In this document: positions 26,237-34,728 of the stretch, in pieces
Layout of the letters: each line of letters opens with the position of its first letter
Numbering within the stretch: position 1 is the stretch's first letter
Assembly: GCA_903928915.1 (NCBI GenBank)
Contig: CAIYSL010000015.1
Location: forward strand, 1-64,000
Reading direction: 5' to 3'
DNA length: 64,000 nucleotides
DNA from: an uncultured Syntrophobacterales bacterium
Lineage (GTDB): Bacteria; Desulfobacterota; Syntrophia; Syntrophales; UBA5619
The notes under the pieces: model-generated
What the model was told of the DNA's origin: nothing
The model's input: only the letters and a program-made list of their open reading frames with translations
Database searches by the model: none
Program-made: the position numbers and the translations under genes

Positions 26237-27493
26237 ATGGTCACGTTTCGTTCTGGGTTGCGTTTCGCCGCAGGGCTGGGGCTTCTTGCCCTTGCCGCCT
26301 GCGGCCCCGTCGGGAAACAGCTGCTGGGCGACCCCCAGAACCCCTACCCGCTTTCTGCCCCGCCGAAGGTCGGCGCAATCGTCCACCTGCCCACCGGCAT
26401 CCCGGTGACCGAGGCGCAGATGCTCGCCGTCGCCGGCGACGCACGCGTTGTCTATCTCGGCGAGACCCACGACAACCCGGCCTCGCACCGCCTTCAGCTG
26501 CGGGTCCTGGAAGCCCTCAGCCGGCGCCACCCGGGCCGCCAGGCACTCGGCATGGAGATGTTTCCCCGCGACCGGCAGCCGGCGCTCGACCGCTGGGTCG
26601 CCGGAGAACTGGACGAGAAGGCCTTTCTGCGGGAGTCGCGCTGGCAGGAAAGCTGGGGCATGGACTTCGATTACTACCGCGACCTGCTGCACTTCTGCCG
26701 CGACCACCGCATCCCCGTCATCGCGCTGAACGCGGAGAAGGACCTGGTGGCGGCCGTACGCGGGCAGGCCCCGCAGGAACTGGACGCCGCCCGACAGGCC
26801 CGCCTGCCCGAGCTCGACCTCACCGACCCCTACCACCGCGCCATGGCAGCGGCCATCCTCGGGGACAACCGCCACCACGGGGAGATGCAGGTCGACCGGT
26901 TCATCCGCGTCCAAGCCCTCTGGGACGAAACCATGGCGGATTCGGCGTTCCGCTACCTCACAAGCCCGGCCGGCAAGGACCGCCATCTGCTGGTGGTGGC
27001 GGGCGGCAACCACGTGCAGTACGGGTTCGGCATCCCGCGCCGCCTCTTCCGGCGCCTGCCCGCCTCCTTTGTCCTGATCGGCGGCAGGGAGATCGAACTT
27101 TCGGAAGAGAAGAAGAAACGGCTGATGGATGTGGAAATTCCGGCGTATCCGATGGCGCCCTACGATTTTCTCGTCTACCTGGCCTACGAAGACCTGCCGC
27201 CCCGGGGCGTCACCCTCGGCGTGATGCTGGAACGGCCGGCTGCCGGCCGCGGGCTGACCGTCGCGACCGTGTCTCCGGGGTCGAATGCCGAGGCCGCCGG
27301 CCTGCGGCCGGGGGACCTGCTGCTTGCCTTCGACGGCCAGCCCCTGGCAGACCCCTTCGACCTGATCTATGCCCTGAAACAGAAGGAGCCCGGCTCAACC
27401 GGGTTCCTGGAGGGCGAGCGCCGGGGGCACCCCCTGACCGTGAACGTTCTCTTCCGGCAACCCGCAGACGGCCATCCGCCGCTGAAGCGGTAG
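26237..27493 (+). CDS. ChaN-family lipoprotein with C-terminal PDZ domain
   Basis: This 418-residue protein has a lipoprotein signal peptide (LRFAAGLGLLALAAC, lipobox LAAC at about 21). The ChaN/DUF399 domain contains VYLGETHDNPASHRLQL, QALGMEMFPRDRQPAL and VVAGGNHVQYGFGIP, whose Glu and His residues bind haem or iron in ChaN. Residues from about 330 form a PDZ domain (VATVSPGSNAEAAGLRPGDL). GGGGAGG precedes the ATG at 26237. The PDZ could anchor it to a membrane partner. Function in iron or haem handling is a family-level guess. Confidence 0.83.
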   Translation: MVTFRSGLRFAAGLGLLALAACGPVGKQLLGDPQNPYPLSAPPKVGAIVHLPTGIPVTEAQMLAVAGDARVVYLGETHDNPASHRLQLRVLEALSRRHPGRQALGMEMFPRDRQPALDRWVAGELDEKAFLRESRWQESWGMDFDYYRDLLHFCRDHRIPVIALNAEKDLVAAVRGQAPQELDAARQARLPELDLTDPYHRAMAAAILGDNRHHGEMQVDRFIRVQALWDETMADSAFRYLTSPAGKDRHLLVVAGGNHVQYGFGIPRRLFRRLPASFVLIGGREIELSEEKKKRLMDVEIPAYPMAPYDFLVYLAYEDLPPRGVTLGVMLERPAAGRGLTVATVSPGSNAEAAGLRPGDLLLAFDGQPLADPFDLIYALKQKEPGSTGFLEGERRGHPLTVNVLFRQPADGHPPLKR

Positions 27494-27630
27494 CGGAGGG
27501 CCCGCACCGGGATCGCGCCGCGCGGCACCTGCCGCATCAGTGCCCCCGGCACCCGGGGCACACCTGCACGCAGAAATGACAATCGGCAGGACGGTACTCG
27601 TGCGTGGTACGGCCTTGAGGCAAGGCACGG

Positions 27631-28008
27631 TCAGGGTGTAATGACGCCGGCGGCGTTTATGGTGTAGGTGACGGCCGCGGCACCCGCATTGGTGTTTTCA
27701 GCCGTCAGCGTGAGCGCGCTCTGTGTGCCGGCCATGATCGCGAGCACTACCCCCTTAGTAGCCTGATAGCCGCTGGCGGCCAGAACCGCTGCGTCGAACG
27801 TGGCATTCGGGTTGTCGGTAAAATAGGCCTGCGCCGCCGTGTAGGCGTTTTTCAGGTCCGATTTGGACACGGCGTTGAACCCCTTCGCTTTGTAGACGGT
27901 GAACTGCGGAATGGCGATCGCCGCCAGGATACCGATGATCGCGATGACGATCATGAGCTCGATCAGCGTGAAGCCACTCTGCCGTTTCCCGGAGAATAGG
28001 TGAATCAT
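27631..28008 (-). CDS. pilA: Type IVa major pilin (PilA-like)
   Basis: This 125-residue prepilin has a 12-residue leader ending KRQSG before the prepilin peptidase site, mature start [16 protein letters not shown] with Phe1 and Glu5, then [13 protein letters not shown]. The first 45 mature residues closely resemble the short PilA-N of Geobacter, but here about 60 more residues form a pilin head with no disulfide cysteines. AAGGG stands eight bases before ATG 28008; a GTG at 28017 overlaps that site. No pilus assembly genes lie within the window. Expression is probably from the sigma-54 promoter at 28132-28147. Confidence 0.9.
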   Translation of the reverse strand: MIHLFSGKRQSGFTLIELMIVIAIIGILAAIAIPQFTVYKAKGFNAVSKSDLKNAYTAAQAYFTDNPNATFDAAVLAASGYQATKGVVLAIMAGTQSALTLTAENTNAGAAAVTYTINAAGVITP

Positions 28009-28131
28009 CGCGCGCACCCTTTATATTCCTGTGTGATCCTCTCTCCTCGAACGCCCTGTCCGGTTCGCCGGTTGGATTCCCCGATTACCGCCGCTTCTCA
28101 ATCGGGCGTTCCTATCGCTGTTTGATCATTC

Positions 28132-28147
28132 AGCAAGGCTCATGCCA
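28132..28147 (-). promoter_or_regulatory. Sigma-54 promoter for the pilin gene
   Basis: On the minus strand the sequence reads TGGCATGAGCCTTGCT, matching the RpoN consensus TGGCAC-N5-TTGCW with GG and GC at the required spacing. It lies about 125 bases before the pilin ATG, with AT-rich DNA upstream. Pilin genes of Geobacter, Myxococcus and Pseudomonas are RpoN-dependent. Confidence 0.75.
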
Positions 28148-28469
28148 TTTTCTGCCTAAACTTCCGTAACGGATATTCCATTTTATTTTTAGCTGGTTAC
28201 AGTCAATTAGCCATGAAGCGTCGCTTCGGCACCCCCTCTCGGGAGCCCACATCCCCCCGCGCCGTCCGTCATATTCACTGATGTTGCCTTGATTTATTCC
28301 GTACCCGTCTGTGCGGGATCACCGGATTCCCGAATGCCGTCACCCTGGCGAACGCCCAGGTCCAGCGCGCGGGCAGCCGCCGCAACTGCCGGGATGCCGG
28401 GCGTTCACCCTTCTCCCCTCCGGGGGGAAGATTGACCAGTGCCGGAATGGCGGTGCTGCGGGAGAGCCC
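28148..28469. other. Intergenic region upstream of pilA
   Basis: About 320 bases without a credible gene. The part next to the sigma-54 promoter is AT-rich and could hold activator sites. Near 28412-28434 CTTCTCCCC pairs with GGGGGGAAG as a hairpin after the methyltransferase stop, but without a T-run. Confidence 0.45.
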
Positions 28470-29459
28470 CTACCGCGGCCGGAAGGCCTCCACCAGACCG
28501 TCCATCCGCTCATCCGGGTGGATCAGCCGCACCCCGCTGAACCCCGCCTCGGTCAGCGCAGCGGCGATCTCGGCCTCGGTGTAGGAGTTGCCGCCCTCAG
28601 TGCCGACCAGCATGTTCACGGCGAACAGGGCCCCGGCGCGGGGTTCTGTGCGGTCGGCGCTGAGGACGTGGTCGCGCACCACCACCCGCCCCCCCGGGTC
28701 GAGGCAGGCAAAGACCTTGCGGAACAGGGCGGCGTTCTGGTCCGGCGAGTTCTGGTGGATGATCGCCGAGACAAAGGCGAGGTCGTGCCCGGCGGGGAGC
28801 GGGTCCTGCGCGAAATCCCCCGCCGCGAAGGTCACCCGCTCCTGCATCCCCGCCTCAGCCGCCCGCTGGCGTGCCATCGCGAGCACCTCCGGCCGGTCGA
28901 AGATCGTCGCCCGCATCGCCGGTGACGCCGCGAGAAAGGCCAGCGTGTAGACCCCCGAACCGCCCCCCACGTCGATCAGCCGCCGGCTGCCCGCCGGGTC
29001 GACGAGCTTCACGATGCGCCCGGCGAGCGGTTTCGCGATGGCGTGCATCGCGCCGATGAAGGCGGCAGTCCATCCGCCCGGCCTGCGCGGCGCCGCGACC
29101 TTGGCCGTCAAGGCGCCCCACCGCTCCCACAGATCGACGTTGTGCAGGATGATCGGCAGGAGCGAATCCGGGCGGTCGGCGGCAAGAAAGCGGGCGGCCG
29201 AGGGCTCGGCCTGGTAGGAACCGCCCTTCTTGACCATCAGCCCCATCGCCGCGAGGGCGTCGAGCAGGATGGTGAGGCCGCGCAACTCGGCGCCGAGCGC
29301 GGCGGCGATCGCCTCTCCGGTGAGCGGCGCGGCCGCGGTGAGGGTGAACAGGTCGAGCTCGGCGGCGGTGAGCAGGACGCGGCTTTCCATAAACCCCCGG
29401 CTCAGGCCGGTGATCTTCTCCTGGCTCCAGTCTGGTCGATCGTCGTTCGGTACGGACAT
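28470..29459 (-). CDS. O-methyltransferase of the acetylserotonin/hydroxyneurosporene type
   Basis: This 329-residue SAM-dependent methyltransferase has an N-terminal winged-helix dimerization domain (MESRVLLTAAELDLFTLT and GAELRGLTILLDALAAMGL, residues 24-75) and a C-terminal Rossmann domain with RLIDVGGGSGVYTLAFL (about 165), the later DHVLSADRTEP (about 255) and NMLVGTEGGNSYTEAE, the latter typical of family 2 O-methyltransferases. GGAGAGGAATC precedes the ATG. No biosynthetic partners are adjacent, so the acceptor is unknown. Confidence 0.85.
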   Translation of the reverse strand: MSVPNDDRPDWSQEKITGLSRGFMESRVLLTAAELDLFTLTAAAPLTGEAIAAALGAELRGLTILLDALAAMGLMVKKGGSYQAEPSAARFLAADRPDSLLPIILHNVDLWERWGALTAKVAAPRRPGGWTAAFIGAMHAIAKPLAGRIVKLVDPAGSRRLIDVGGGSGVYTLAFLAASPAMRATIFDRPEVLAMARQRAAEAGMQERVTFAAGDFAQDPLPAGHDLAFVSAIIHQNSPDQNAALFRKVFACLDPGGRVVVRDHVLSADRTEPRAGALFAVNMLVGTEGGNSYTEAEIAAALTEAGFSGVRLIHPDERMDGLVEAFRPR

Positions 29460-29668
29460 GATTCCTCTCCTCTCCGGTCGGTGCAGGCCGGCGCTGCGCC
29501 CCTCCGCAGGGCGTCCGTTCTCCGGCGGTGCGGTATGACCCTGTTCTTCTATAATCTCCGCTGCGGGCGGGTGTCAACGATTTCCCCGCGCCCGAGCGCA
29601 CGCGCCCGGACGGCAGCGACCGGGGATGACGACGCGGCAATCGCCCGGCCCATCCGCAAACGACCGGG

Positions 29669-29697
29669 TTGACAGGAGGCGAACATTGCCATACAGT
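29669..29697 (+). promoter_or_regulatory. Sigma-70-type promoter before the TfoX-domain gene
   Basis: TTGACA at 29669-29674, 17-base spacer, TACAGT at 29692-29697, about 70 bases before the ATG at 29767. The approximately 200 bases between this and the divergent methyltransferase start hold nothing else I recognise. Confidence 0.6.
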
Positions 29698-29766
29698 CGT
29701 GCCATCCTCCTTTCCGGTACGCGGAACGTATCGGGACACAGGACCGTTGAACGAGGGAGAAAACCG

Positions 29767-30099
29767 ATGGCCTACAGTAAGAAGCTCGACGGACGGATCG
29801 GCGAGATCGTCTCCCGATGGGAGAATATCGTCCCCAAGGAGATGTTCGGCGGGGTGTGTTATCTCCTGAACGGGAACATCGTCTGCGGCATCTACAAGGA
29901 TTACCTGATCCTGCGGTTGGGAGAGGAGGAGGCAGCGCTGGCATTGCAGAATCCTCGGGTCAGGGAGTTCGATATCACCGGTCGGCCGATGAAGGGATGG
30001 GTCATGGTGGAACAGCAGGCCTGTGCGGGGAAAAAACTGGCAGAGTGGCTGAACAAGGCCAGACTCTTCGTTGCACACCTCCCTGCAAAAGACCGCTAA
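29767..30099 (+). CDS. TfoX N-terminal domain protein
   Basis: This 110-residue protein corresponds to the TfoX N-terminal domain alone: MFGGVCYLLNGNIVCGIYKDYLILRLGEEEA is the family core (about 27-57), followed by the C-terminal GWVMVEQQ. Full-length TfoX/Sxy, a competence regulator, has about 200 residues, so this is a short stand-alone member of unproven function. GAGGGAGAAAACC precedes the ATG at 29767. The OsmC-like selenoprotein gene starts 68 bases downstream on the same strand. Confidence 0.82.
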   Translation: MAYSKKLDGRIGEIVSRWENIVPKEMFGGVCYLLNGNIVCGIYKDYLILRLGEEEAALALQNPRVREFDITGRPMKGWVMVEQQACAGKKLAEWLNKARLFVAHLPAKDR

Positions 30100-30167
30100 C
30101 CCACTGAATCGCGAACCGGGACGCGCAAACCGCTTCCCGGTTCGCCACCGAACACAGGAGGCGCAGC

Positions 30168-30641
30168 ATGGGAGAGATCGTCCACACGTCAAGGATCAGG
30201 ATCGTCCGGGAGCAGGGGCCCACCCGGCGGGCCACGATCGAAGGGTTCAACCAGCCCGTCTATTACGGTGTCCACGGGGGGATCAAGAAATTCTACCGGA
30301 TCGAACCGGAGACGGAGCATGCGGCCACGCTCGACCACATCGTGGCCGCCACCGCGGGCTGAATGATGGGGACACTGGCCGCGGTGCTGGCCGGCAAGAA
30401 GATCCCGACCCCGGAGGAGCGTTACTGGGCCGATGTCCGGGGCGACATTGAAAACGTCGACGGCGTCCTGAAGATCACCCGGATCGGCGTGACGTACCAT
30501 CTGCGGATCCCCGGCGACAAGACCGCCGAGGCCAAGGAGGCCTTTTCGACCTACCTCACCCGCTGCCCCGCCGCGCAGAGCGTGATCGGCTGCATCGGGA
30601 TCGAAGACCGTCTCGAGATCGAAGCGCTGCCGGCGGGCTGA
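30168..30641 (+). CDS. OsmC-family peroxiredoxin, probable selenoprotein (Sec at TGA 30360-30362)
   Basis: Read through one in-frame TGA, this gives a 157-residue OsmC-like protein. AGGAGG precedes the ATG. The N-terminal part ends ATLDHIVAATAG; the next codon is TGA, and the frame continues MMGTLAAVLAGKKIPTPEE with no gap. In OsmC relatives the residue after this AAxAG segment is the peroxidatic cysteine, so the TGA takes its place as residue 65. The second cysteine is kept (C133 in TRCPAAQS). A hairpin just after the TGA fits a bacterial SECIS. The protein should reduce organic hydroperoxides. A nonsense mutation is the alternative, but the downstream part shows no decay. Confidence 0.8.
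30374..30394 (+). promoter_or_regulatory. Candidate bacterial SECIS element
   Basis: CTGGCC (30375-30380) pairs with GGCCGG (30389-30394) including one G-U pair, with an 8-base loop GCGGTGCT. The loop starts 19 bases after the TGA and has G at its first position and GGT in the middle, within the usual limits for bacterial Sec insertion elements. The bases also encode LAAVLAG of the protein. Energy was not computed. Confidence 0.55.
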
Positions 30642-30677
30642 AGGGGATGGTACGCCGGGACGGCATGAGGAGCTGAG

Positions 30678-30971
30678 ATGCAGGAAATTCTGGTACTGGC
30701 CGCGGTCGCCCTGGCGCTCTTCGCCCTGCCCCGGATGATGGGCAAAGGCCCCGCCCCCGAACCGGTGCGGGTGGTGCGCCGCCGTCCGGCTCTGACCGGG
30801 CGGATGCGCCTGGCCATCCTGGTCACGCTCTTCTGGGTGCTGGGCGCCGCCGCCCTCCTGGAGCCCTGGCGGAGCGATGTGCAGGCCTATCTCGCCGTCG
30901 GCCTGACCCCCCCGGCCGTCCTGTGGGGCGCCTTCTGGGTTTGGCTCGGCTACCGGAAGTACCGGCGCTGA
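30678..30971 (+). CDS. Small membrane protein of unknown function
   Basis: This 97-residue protein has hydrophobic segments at about 3-20, 42-62 and 70-90, with a basic linker VRVVRRRPALTGRMR between the first two. GAGGAG precedes the ATG. It follows the OsmC-like gene by 36 bases and may share its transcript. I do not recognise the family. Confidence 0.6.
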   Translation: MQEILVLAAVALALFALPRMMGKGPAPEPVRVVRRRPALTGRMRLAILVTLFWVLGAAALLEPWRSDVQAYLAVGLTPPAVLWGAFWVWLGYRKYRR

Positions 30972-31127
30972 CCCCTCCGCCCCGCAGCGTGCGATCGCCC
31001 CGGGTCGCATCCTGCCGATCCTCCCTGTGGCCGCCGGCCCGTCTCGGCAAGGATCCCCCGCTCCCCCTGCGGCGCCGATGCGCGGGGCGGGTTTTCTTCG
31101 CACCGGAGAGGACCTGAACTTTCGTTT

Positions 31128-32366
31128 CTACTCCGCGGTGCCGGAACTGCCCCCGGGAAACAGCGTCCCCGCCTCGTAGCGTTGCCAGGCGGCCAGGAGC
31201 GACAACGCCAGCAGGGCGCTCCGCTGCGTCAGACTCTCCCGGAGGAGATACTCCCGGTCGCTGTGGCCGTGCCCGCCGATCGGACCGAGGCTGTCCACCA
31301 CGGGAACGCCCGCTGCCGCGATGAAGTTCGCGTCCGAGGCGCCGGAGCGGAACTGTTCGACGATGGAGATCCCCAGCCGCGCCGCTTCCCGGCTGATCAC
31401 CGCGTAAAGGGCCCTGTTTTGCTTGGTGGCCGCCATGACCGGCACTTCCGTGACCGCCTCGACTTGAAGCTCCATTCCTTCGCGCCCCCGCCGCACCAGC
31501 AGCTCCTCCAGCCGGGCGCGGAAGAAGGCAAATCCCTCCGCATTGGCTGAACGCACGTCGATCGTCGCCCAGGCCTCCGCCGCCACGCTGTTGGGGGTGA
31601 TGCCGCCGGCCATCTGCCCCACATTGACCGAGACAGCCGGAAAGGCGCCGTTCAAACCTTCCAGCTCGACGATCACCCGCGCCAGGTCGAGGATGGCGCT
31701 CTTCTTCCCTTCCACGACCATCGCGGCGTGGCCTCCCTGGCCCCGGCTGAAGATCTTCATGCCCAGCCTCCCCTTCCGGCCGGTCGTTACCTCTCCGCGC
31801 GTGCCCGTCGGTTCGAGGACAAAGGCCATGGCGCTCCGCTTCGCCTCCTCGGCGTACAGCCCCCGGGAGACCGGCGAGCCTATTTCCTCCTCGGAATTGA
31901 GCAGCCAGGTGACCGGGAGACCGCTGAGGAGCCCCAGGCGGTCGAGGGCCCTCAGCGCGAAGACGCCCGCCACGATCCCCCCCTTCATGTCCACGACGCC
32001 CGGGCCGTAAAAATTGCGCTCATCCTCCTGCCAGCCGCTAAAGGGCGAGTCAGCGGGAAATATCGTGTCCATGTGGCCCGCCAGCAGGATCCGCGGCGCC
32101 CGCTCGGCGGGCCGCACGGCGGCGATCAGCATGTCCCCGTAGCGCTCCTGGGGCAGGATCCGCCGCTCCAGCGGAAGCCCGGCGAGCAGGGCATACACCT
32201 CCCGGCAGAGGGCATCGACGCCCGGCTTGTGGCCGGTGCCGCTCGGGATCAGCACCAGGCGCCGGAGCGCCTCGCGCATCGCCTCCTGCTGTCCGGCCAG
32301 ATAGGCCGTCAGGGCTGCCGGAAGCGTGTCCGGGGGAGCTCCCCCCTGCGGGTTGCGGGATGACAT
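31128..32366 (-). CDS. M20-family metallopeptidase (carboxypeptidase G2-like)
   Basis: This 412-residue di-zinc amidohydrolase has the first metal histidine in LLAGHMDTIFP (about 96), bridging aspartate in GPGVVDMKGG (about 126), the catalytic glutamate pair in LNSEEEIGSP (about 160), the dimerization-domain histidine in GQGGHAAM and the last ligand in GGHGHSDREYLL (about 380). No signal peptide is seen. It starts 12 bases after the M50 protease gene and ends in a gene-poor stretch. CPG2 relatives remove C-terminal glutamate; the substrate here is not determined. Confidence 0.9.
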   Translation of the reverse strand: MSSRNPQGGAPPDTLPAALTAYLAGQQEAMREALRRLVLIPSGTGHKPGVDALCREVYALLAGLPLERRILPQERYGDMLIAAVRPAERAPRILLAGHMDTIFPADSPFSGWQEDERNFYGPGVVDMKGGIVAGVFALRALDRLGLLSGLPVTWLLNSEEEIGSPVSRGLYAEEAKRSAMAFVLEPTGTRGEVTTGRKGRLGMKIFSRGQGGHAAMVVEGKKSAILDLARVIVELEGLNGAFPAVSVNVGQMAGGITPNSVAAEAWATIDVRSANAEGFAFFRARLEELLVRRGREGMELQVEAVTEVPVMAATKQNRALYAVISREAARLGISIVEQFRSGASDANFIAAAGVPVVDSLGPIGGHGHSDREYLLRESLTQRSALLALSLLAAWQRYEAGTLFPGGSSGTAE

Positions 32367-32378
32367 CTCTGGTACCTC

Positions 32379-33002
32379 TCAAGGGATGAGCAGCGCGATC
32401 AGGGCGAGGATGATCCAGCGGAAGAATCCGATCACCGGGTCGAGCGCCCCCAGGTACAGAAGCCCGATGATGATGAACAGTCCGTACGGTTCGAGGCGGG
32501 CCAGGGTATACTGGAGCCGCTCCGACAGGAACCCCATCAGGATCTTCGACCCGTCCAGGGGAGGGATCGGGATCAGGTTGAACGAGGCGAGCATGATGTT
32601 GATCTGCGCCAGGAAATACAGCATCTGGCCGATCGTGCCCCGAGGCGACGGGGAGAGGATCCGGAGCGTCAGGATGGCAAGAAAGGCGAAGATCAGGTTG
32701 GCGATGATCCCGGCGGCGGAGACCAGGATCATCCCGCCGCGGGAATTGCCGAGGCGGGTGAAGTCGACCGGAACGGGCTTGGCCCAGCCGAACCCGAAGA
32801 TGAACAGCATCGCCGTCCCGATCGGGTCGAGATGCTTCAGCGGGTTGAGGGTGAGCCGGCCCAGGTATTTTGCCGTGGGGTCTCCCAGACGATAGGCGAC
32901 CCAGCCGTGGGCCAGTTCATGGACGATGATCGAATACAGCAGCGGGATCGCCAGCAACAGAAAAGCGACCGGGTCGTTGATCAGCAGGTTGAGCAGGCCC
33001 AT
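32379..33002 (-). CDS. Site-2 protease-like M50 family metalloprotease
   Basis: This 207-residue polytopic membrane protein is a small rhomboid-unrelated zinc protease: HELAHG (about 29-34) is the metal site in a membrane helix and FNLIPIPPLDGSKIL (about 140) supplies the aspartate ligand. No PDZ or CBS domain is attached, which is the compact subfamily. ATG 33002 has GAGGTG six bases upstream; the frame runs open to 33092 without one. It is transcribed divergently from the ThyX-like gene. Confidence 0.88.
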   Translation of the reverse strand: MGLLNLLINDPVAFLLLAIPLLYSIIVHELAHGWVAYRLGDPTAKYLGRLTLNPLKHLDPIGTAMLFIFGFGWAKPVPVDFTRLGNSRGGMILVSAAGIIANLIFAFLAILTLRILSPSPRGTIGQMLYFLAQINIMLASFNLIPIPPLDGSKILMGFLSERLQYTLARLEPYGLFIIIGLLYLGALDPVIGFFRWIILALIALLIP

Positions 33003-33157
33003 CGGTTCACCTCGGGGATACGGGGGCGCGCGCCGCCGCCGAAGCGCTGCGCGTCGCCCGCAGGGTACCACAAAACCCCGGGCAAGCGACACCCCTTTTT
33101 TCGGCCGCGGCCGCCCCGCCGTGCCGACGCTTCGGAATTCCCTGCTTCAGAATTCCA

Positions 33158-33186
33158 TTGACTCGCAGCGGCCTTTTCGTCATAGT
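33158..33186 (+). promoter_or_regulatory. Sigma-70-type promoter before the ThyX-like gene
   Basis: TTGACT at 33158-33163, 17-base spacer and CATAGT at 33181-33186, 64 bases before the ATG at 33250. Confidence 0.5.
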
Positions 33187-33249
33187 GGCACCGCCGAAGC
33201 AGGGTCGCGGCGTTCGCACCAATCACAATCCGGAGAGGGGGCGCACAGG

Positions 33250-34722
33250 ATGGACGTCATTCTCGCGGGCCACACGCTCGACTTCGAAATCATCCGACAG
33301 ATCGCAGCCGAACACCCCGAACGAAAGGACCTGACGCCGGAAACCGTGGCGGCCGCCTACGCCCGGATCAGCCGGAATCCCCGGCCGGTAAACGAGCTGC
33401 GGGTTCTCGCCCGCGGCGAGGTGGAGAAGGCGCGCGCCTCCAATCGGAACATCGTCTTCGAGATGGGCCACAGCTCCATCGCCGAGCACGCGGTGTTCAA
33501 CCTGGATTTTCTCGCCGTCTCCCGGCTCCTGGCCGAGGAGATCGAACGGTTCCGTCTCGCCTCCTACACCGAGAAATCGCAGCGGTATGTCCTGCTCCAG
33601 GACGACTTCGTCATCCCCGTCGAGGTGCGCGAGGCTGGCCTGGAGGCGCACTTCGTAGAAACCCTCCGGCTGCAGAACCGCTGCTACCATGACCTGTACG
33701 GGAAGCTCCGGCCGTTCGTGTTCGCGCAGCACCCCCAGCTCGCCGGCGATCCGGCCAACCGCTCCCTGCTGGAGGGGTGGGCCAAGGAGGACGCCCGTTA
33801 CGTCATCGCCCTGGCCACCGAAACCCAGCTCGGGATGACCGTGAACGCCCGGAACATCGAGCTGATGATCCGCCGGCTGGCCGCCTCGCCCCTGGCCGAG
33901 GCCGGGGAGTGCAGCCGGCGGCTGTACGGGGCGATCGCAGGGATCGCCCCGTCGCTCGTCCGGTACACCGAGCCGACGGCCTACGACCGGGAGAGCGGAG
34001 CGGCGCTCCGCGAGCAGGCCGCCGGGATCGTGGGGGGCGGGCCCGCTGCGGTCCGCGGTGAGCCAGCCCTTACCGTCCGCCTGATCGACGCCACAACCGA
34101 GGCCGACGCGAAGGTCGCCGCGGCGCTCCTCCACAGCGCCTCGCAGGCCCCGCTTGCCGCCTGCCGGGAGGCCGCCGGCCGGATGGCCCCCGGGGAGCGG
34201 GAGGCGCTGATCAAGACGGCGCTCAGGCAGATGAAGGCCTACGACGCGGCCCCGCGCGAGTTCGAACACGTGGGGCTCACCTTCGAGGTCACGCTCAGCG
34301 CCACCTGCTTCGCCCAGCTCAAACGCCACCGCATGGCCACGATCACCGTCCAGGGCTACGACCCGGCGCTCGGCGTCACCGTCCCGCCGGCCGTGGCCGA
34401 GGTCGGGATGGAAGCGGCCTTCCGGGAGGTCTGCGGCCGGACCGAAGAGACCTGGGAGCGGATCCGCCGGGCCGCTCCGGCGGCAGCCGCCTACGTCCTG
34501 ACCAACGCCCACCGCCGGCGCGTCAACCTGACCATGAACGCCCGCGAGCTGTACCACTTCGCCCGCGTGCGGGCGGACCGCCACGCCCAGTGGGACATCC
34601 GCGACACTGCCCTGCGGATGGTCGCCGCGGGACGGTCGGTCATGCCGCTGACGCTGCTTTTGGCAACGGGCAAGGACGGGTTCGACGACCTCCGCGACCG
34701 CGTATACGAAAAGGAACGCTGA
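33250..34722 (+). CDS. Tandem ThyX-like (FAD-dependent thymidylate synthase family) protein
   Basis: At 490 residues this is about twice the size of ThyX (220-250) and holds two ThyX-like halves. The first has MGHSSIAEHAVFNLDF (72-87) and RFRLASYTEKSQRY (100-113), similar to the ThyX motif RHRxxSxNxxSxRY. The second has LKRHRMATITVQGY (357-370) and NARELYHFARVRADRHAQWD (430-449), which matches the ThyX C-terminal flavin and dUMP region. Each half lacks part of the classic set, so activity as a dTMP synthase is not assured; related long proteins are annotated only as ThyX-like. GGAGAGGGGG precedes the ATG. No thyA is seen in the window. Confidence 0.82.
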   Translation: MDVILAGHTLDFEIIRQIAAEHPERKDLTPETVAAAYARISRNPRPVNELRVLARGEVEKARASNRNIVFEMGHSSIAEHAVFNLDFLAVSRLLAEEIERFRLASYTEKSQRYVLLQDDFVIPVEVREAGLEAHFVETLRLQNRCYHDLYGKLRPFVFAQHPQLAGDPANRSLLEGWAKEDARYVIALATETQLGMTVNARNIELMIRRLAASPLAEAGECSRRLYGAIAGIAPSLVRYTEPTAYDRESGAALREQAAGIVGGGPAAVRGEPALTVRLIDATTEADAKVAAALLHSASQAPLAACREAAGRMAPGEREALIKTALRQMKAYDAAPREFEHVGLTFEVTLSATCFAQLKRHRMATITVQGYDPALGVTVPPAVAEVGMEAAFREVCGRTEETWERIRRAAPAAAAYVLTNAHRRRVNLTMNARELYHFARVRADRHAQWDIRDTALRMVAAGRSVMPLTLLLATGKDGFDDLRDRVYEKER

Positions 34723-34728
34723 CCCCCT

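Noticed and set aside
30168-30362. Two separate small proteins, or a pseudogene with a nonsense mutation, at 30168-30641
   Set aside because: The frames are in phase, the TGA sits at the catalytic cysteine column, downstream conservation is intact and a SECIS-like hairpin follows. Selenocysteine explains more.
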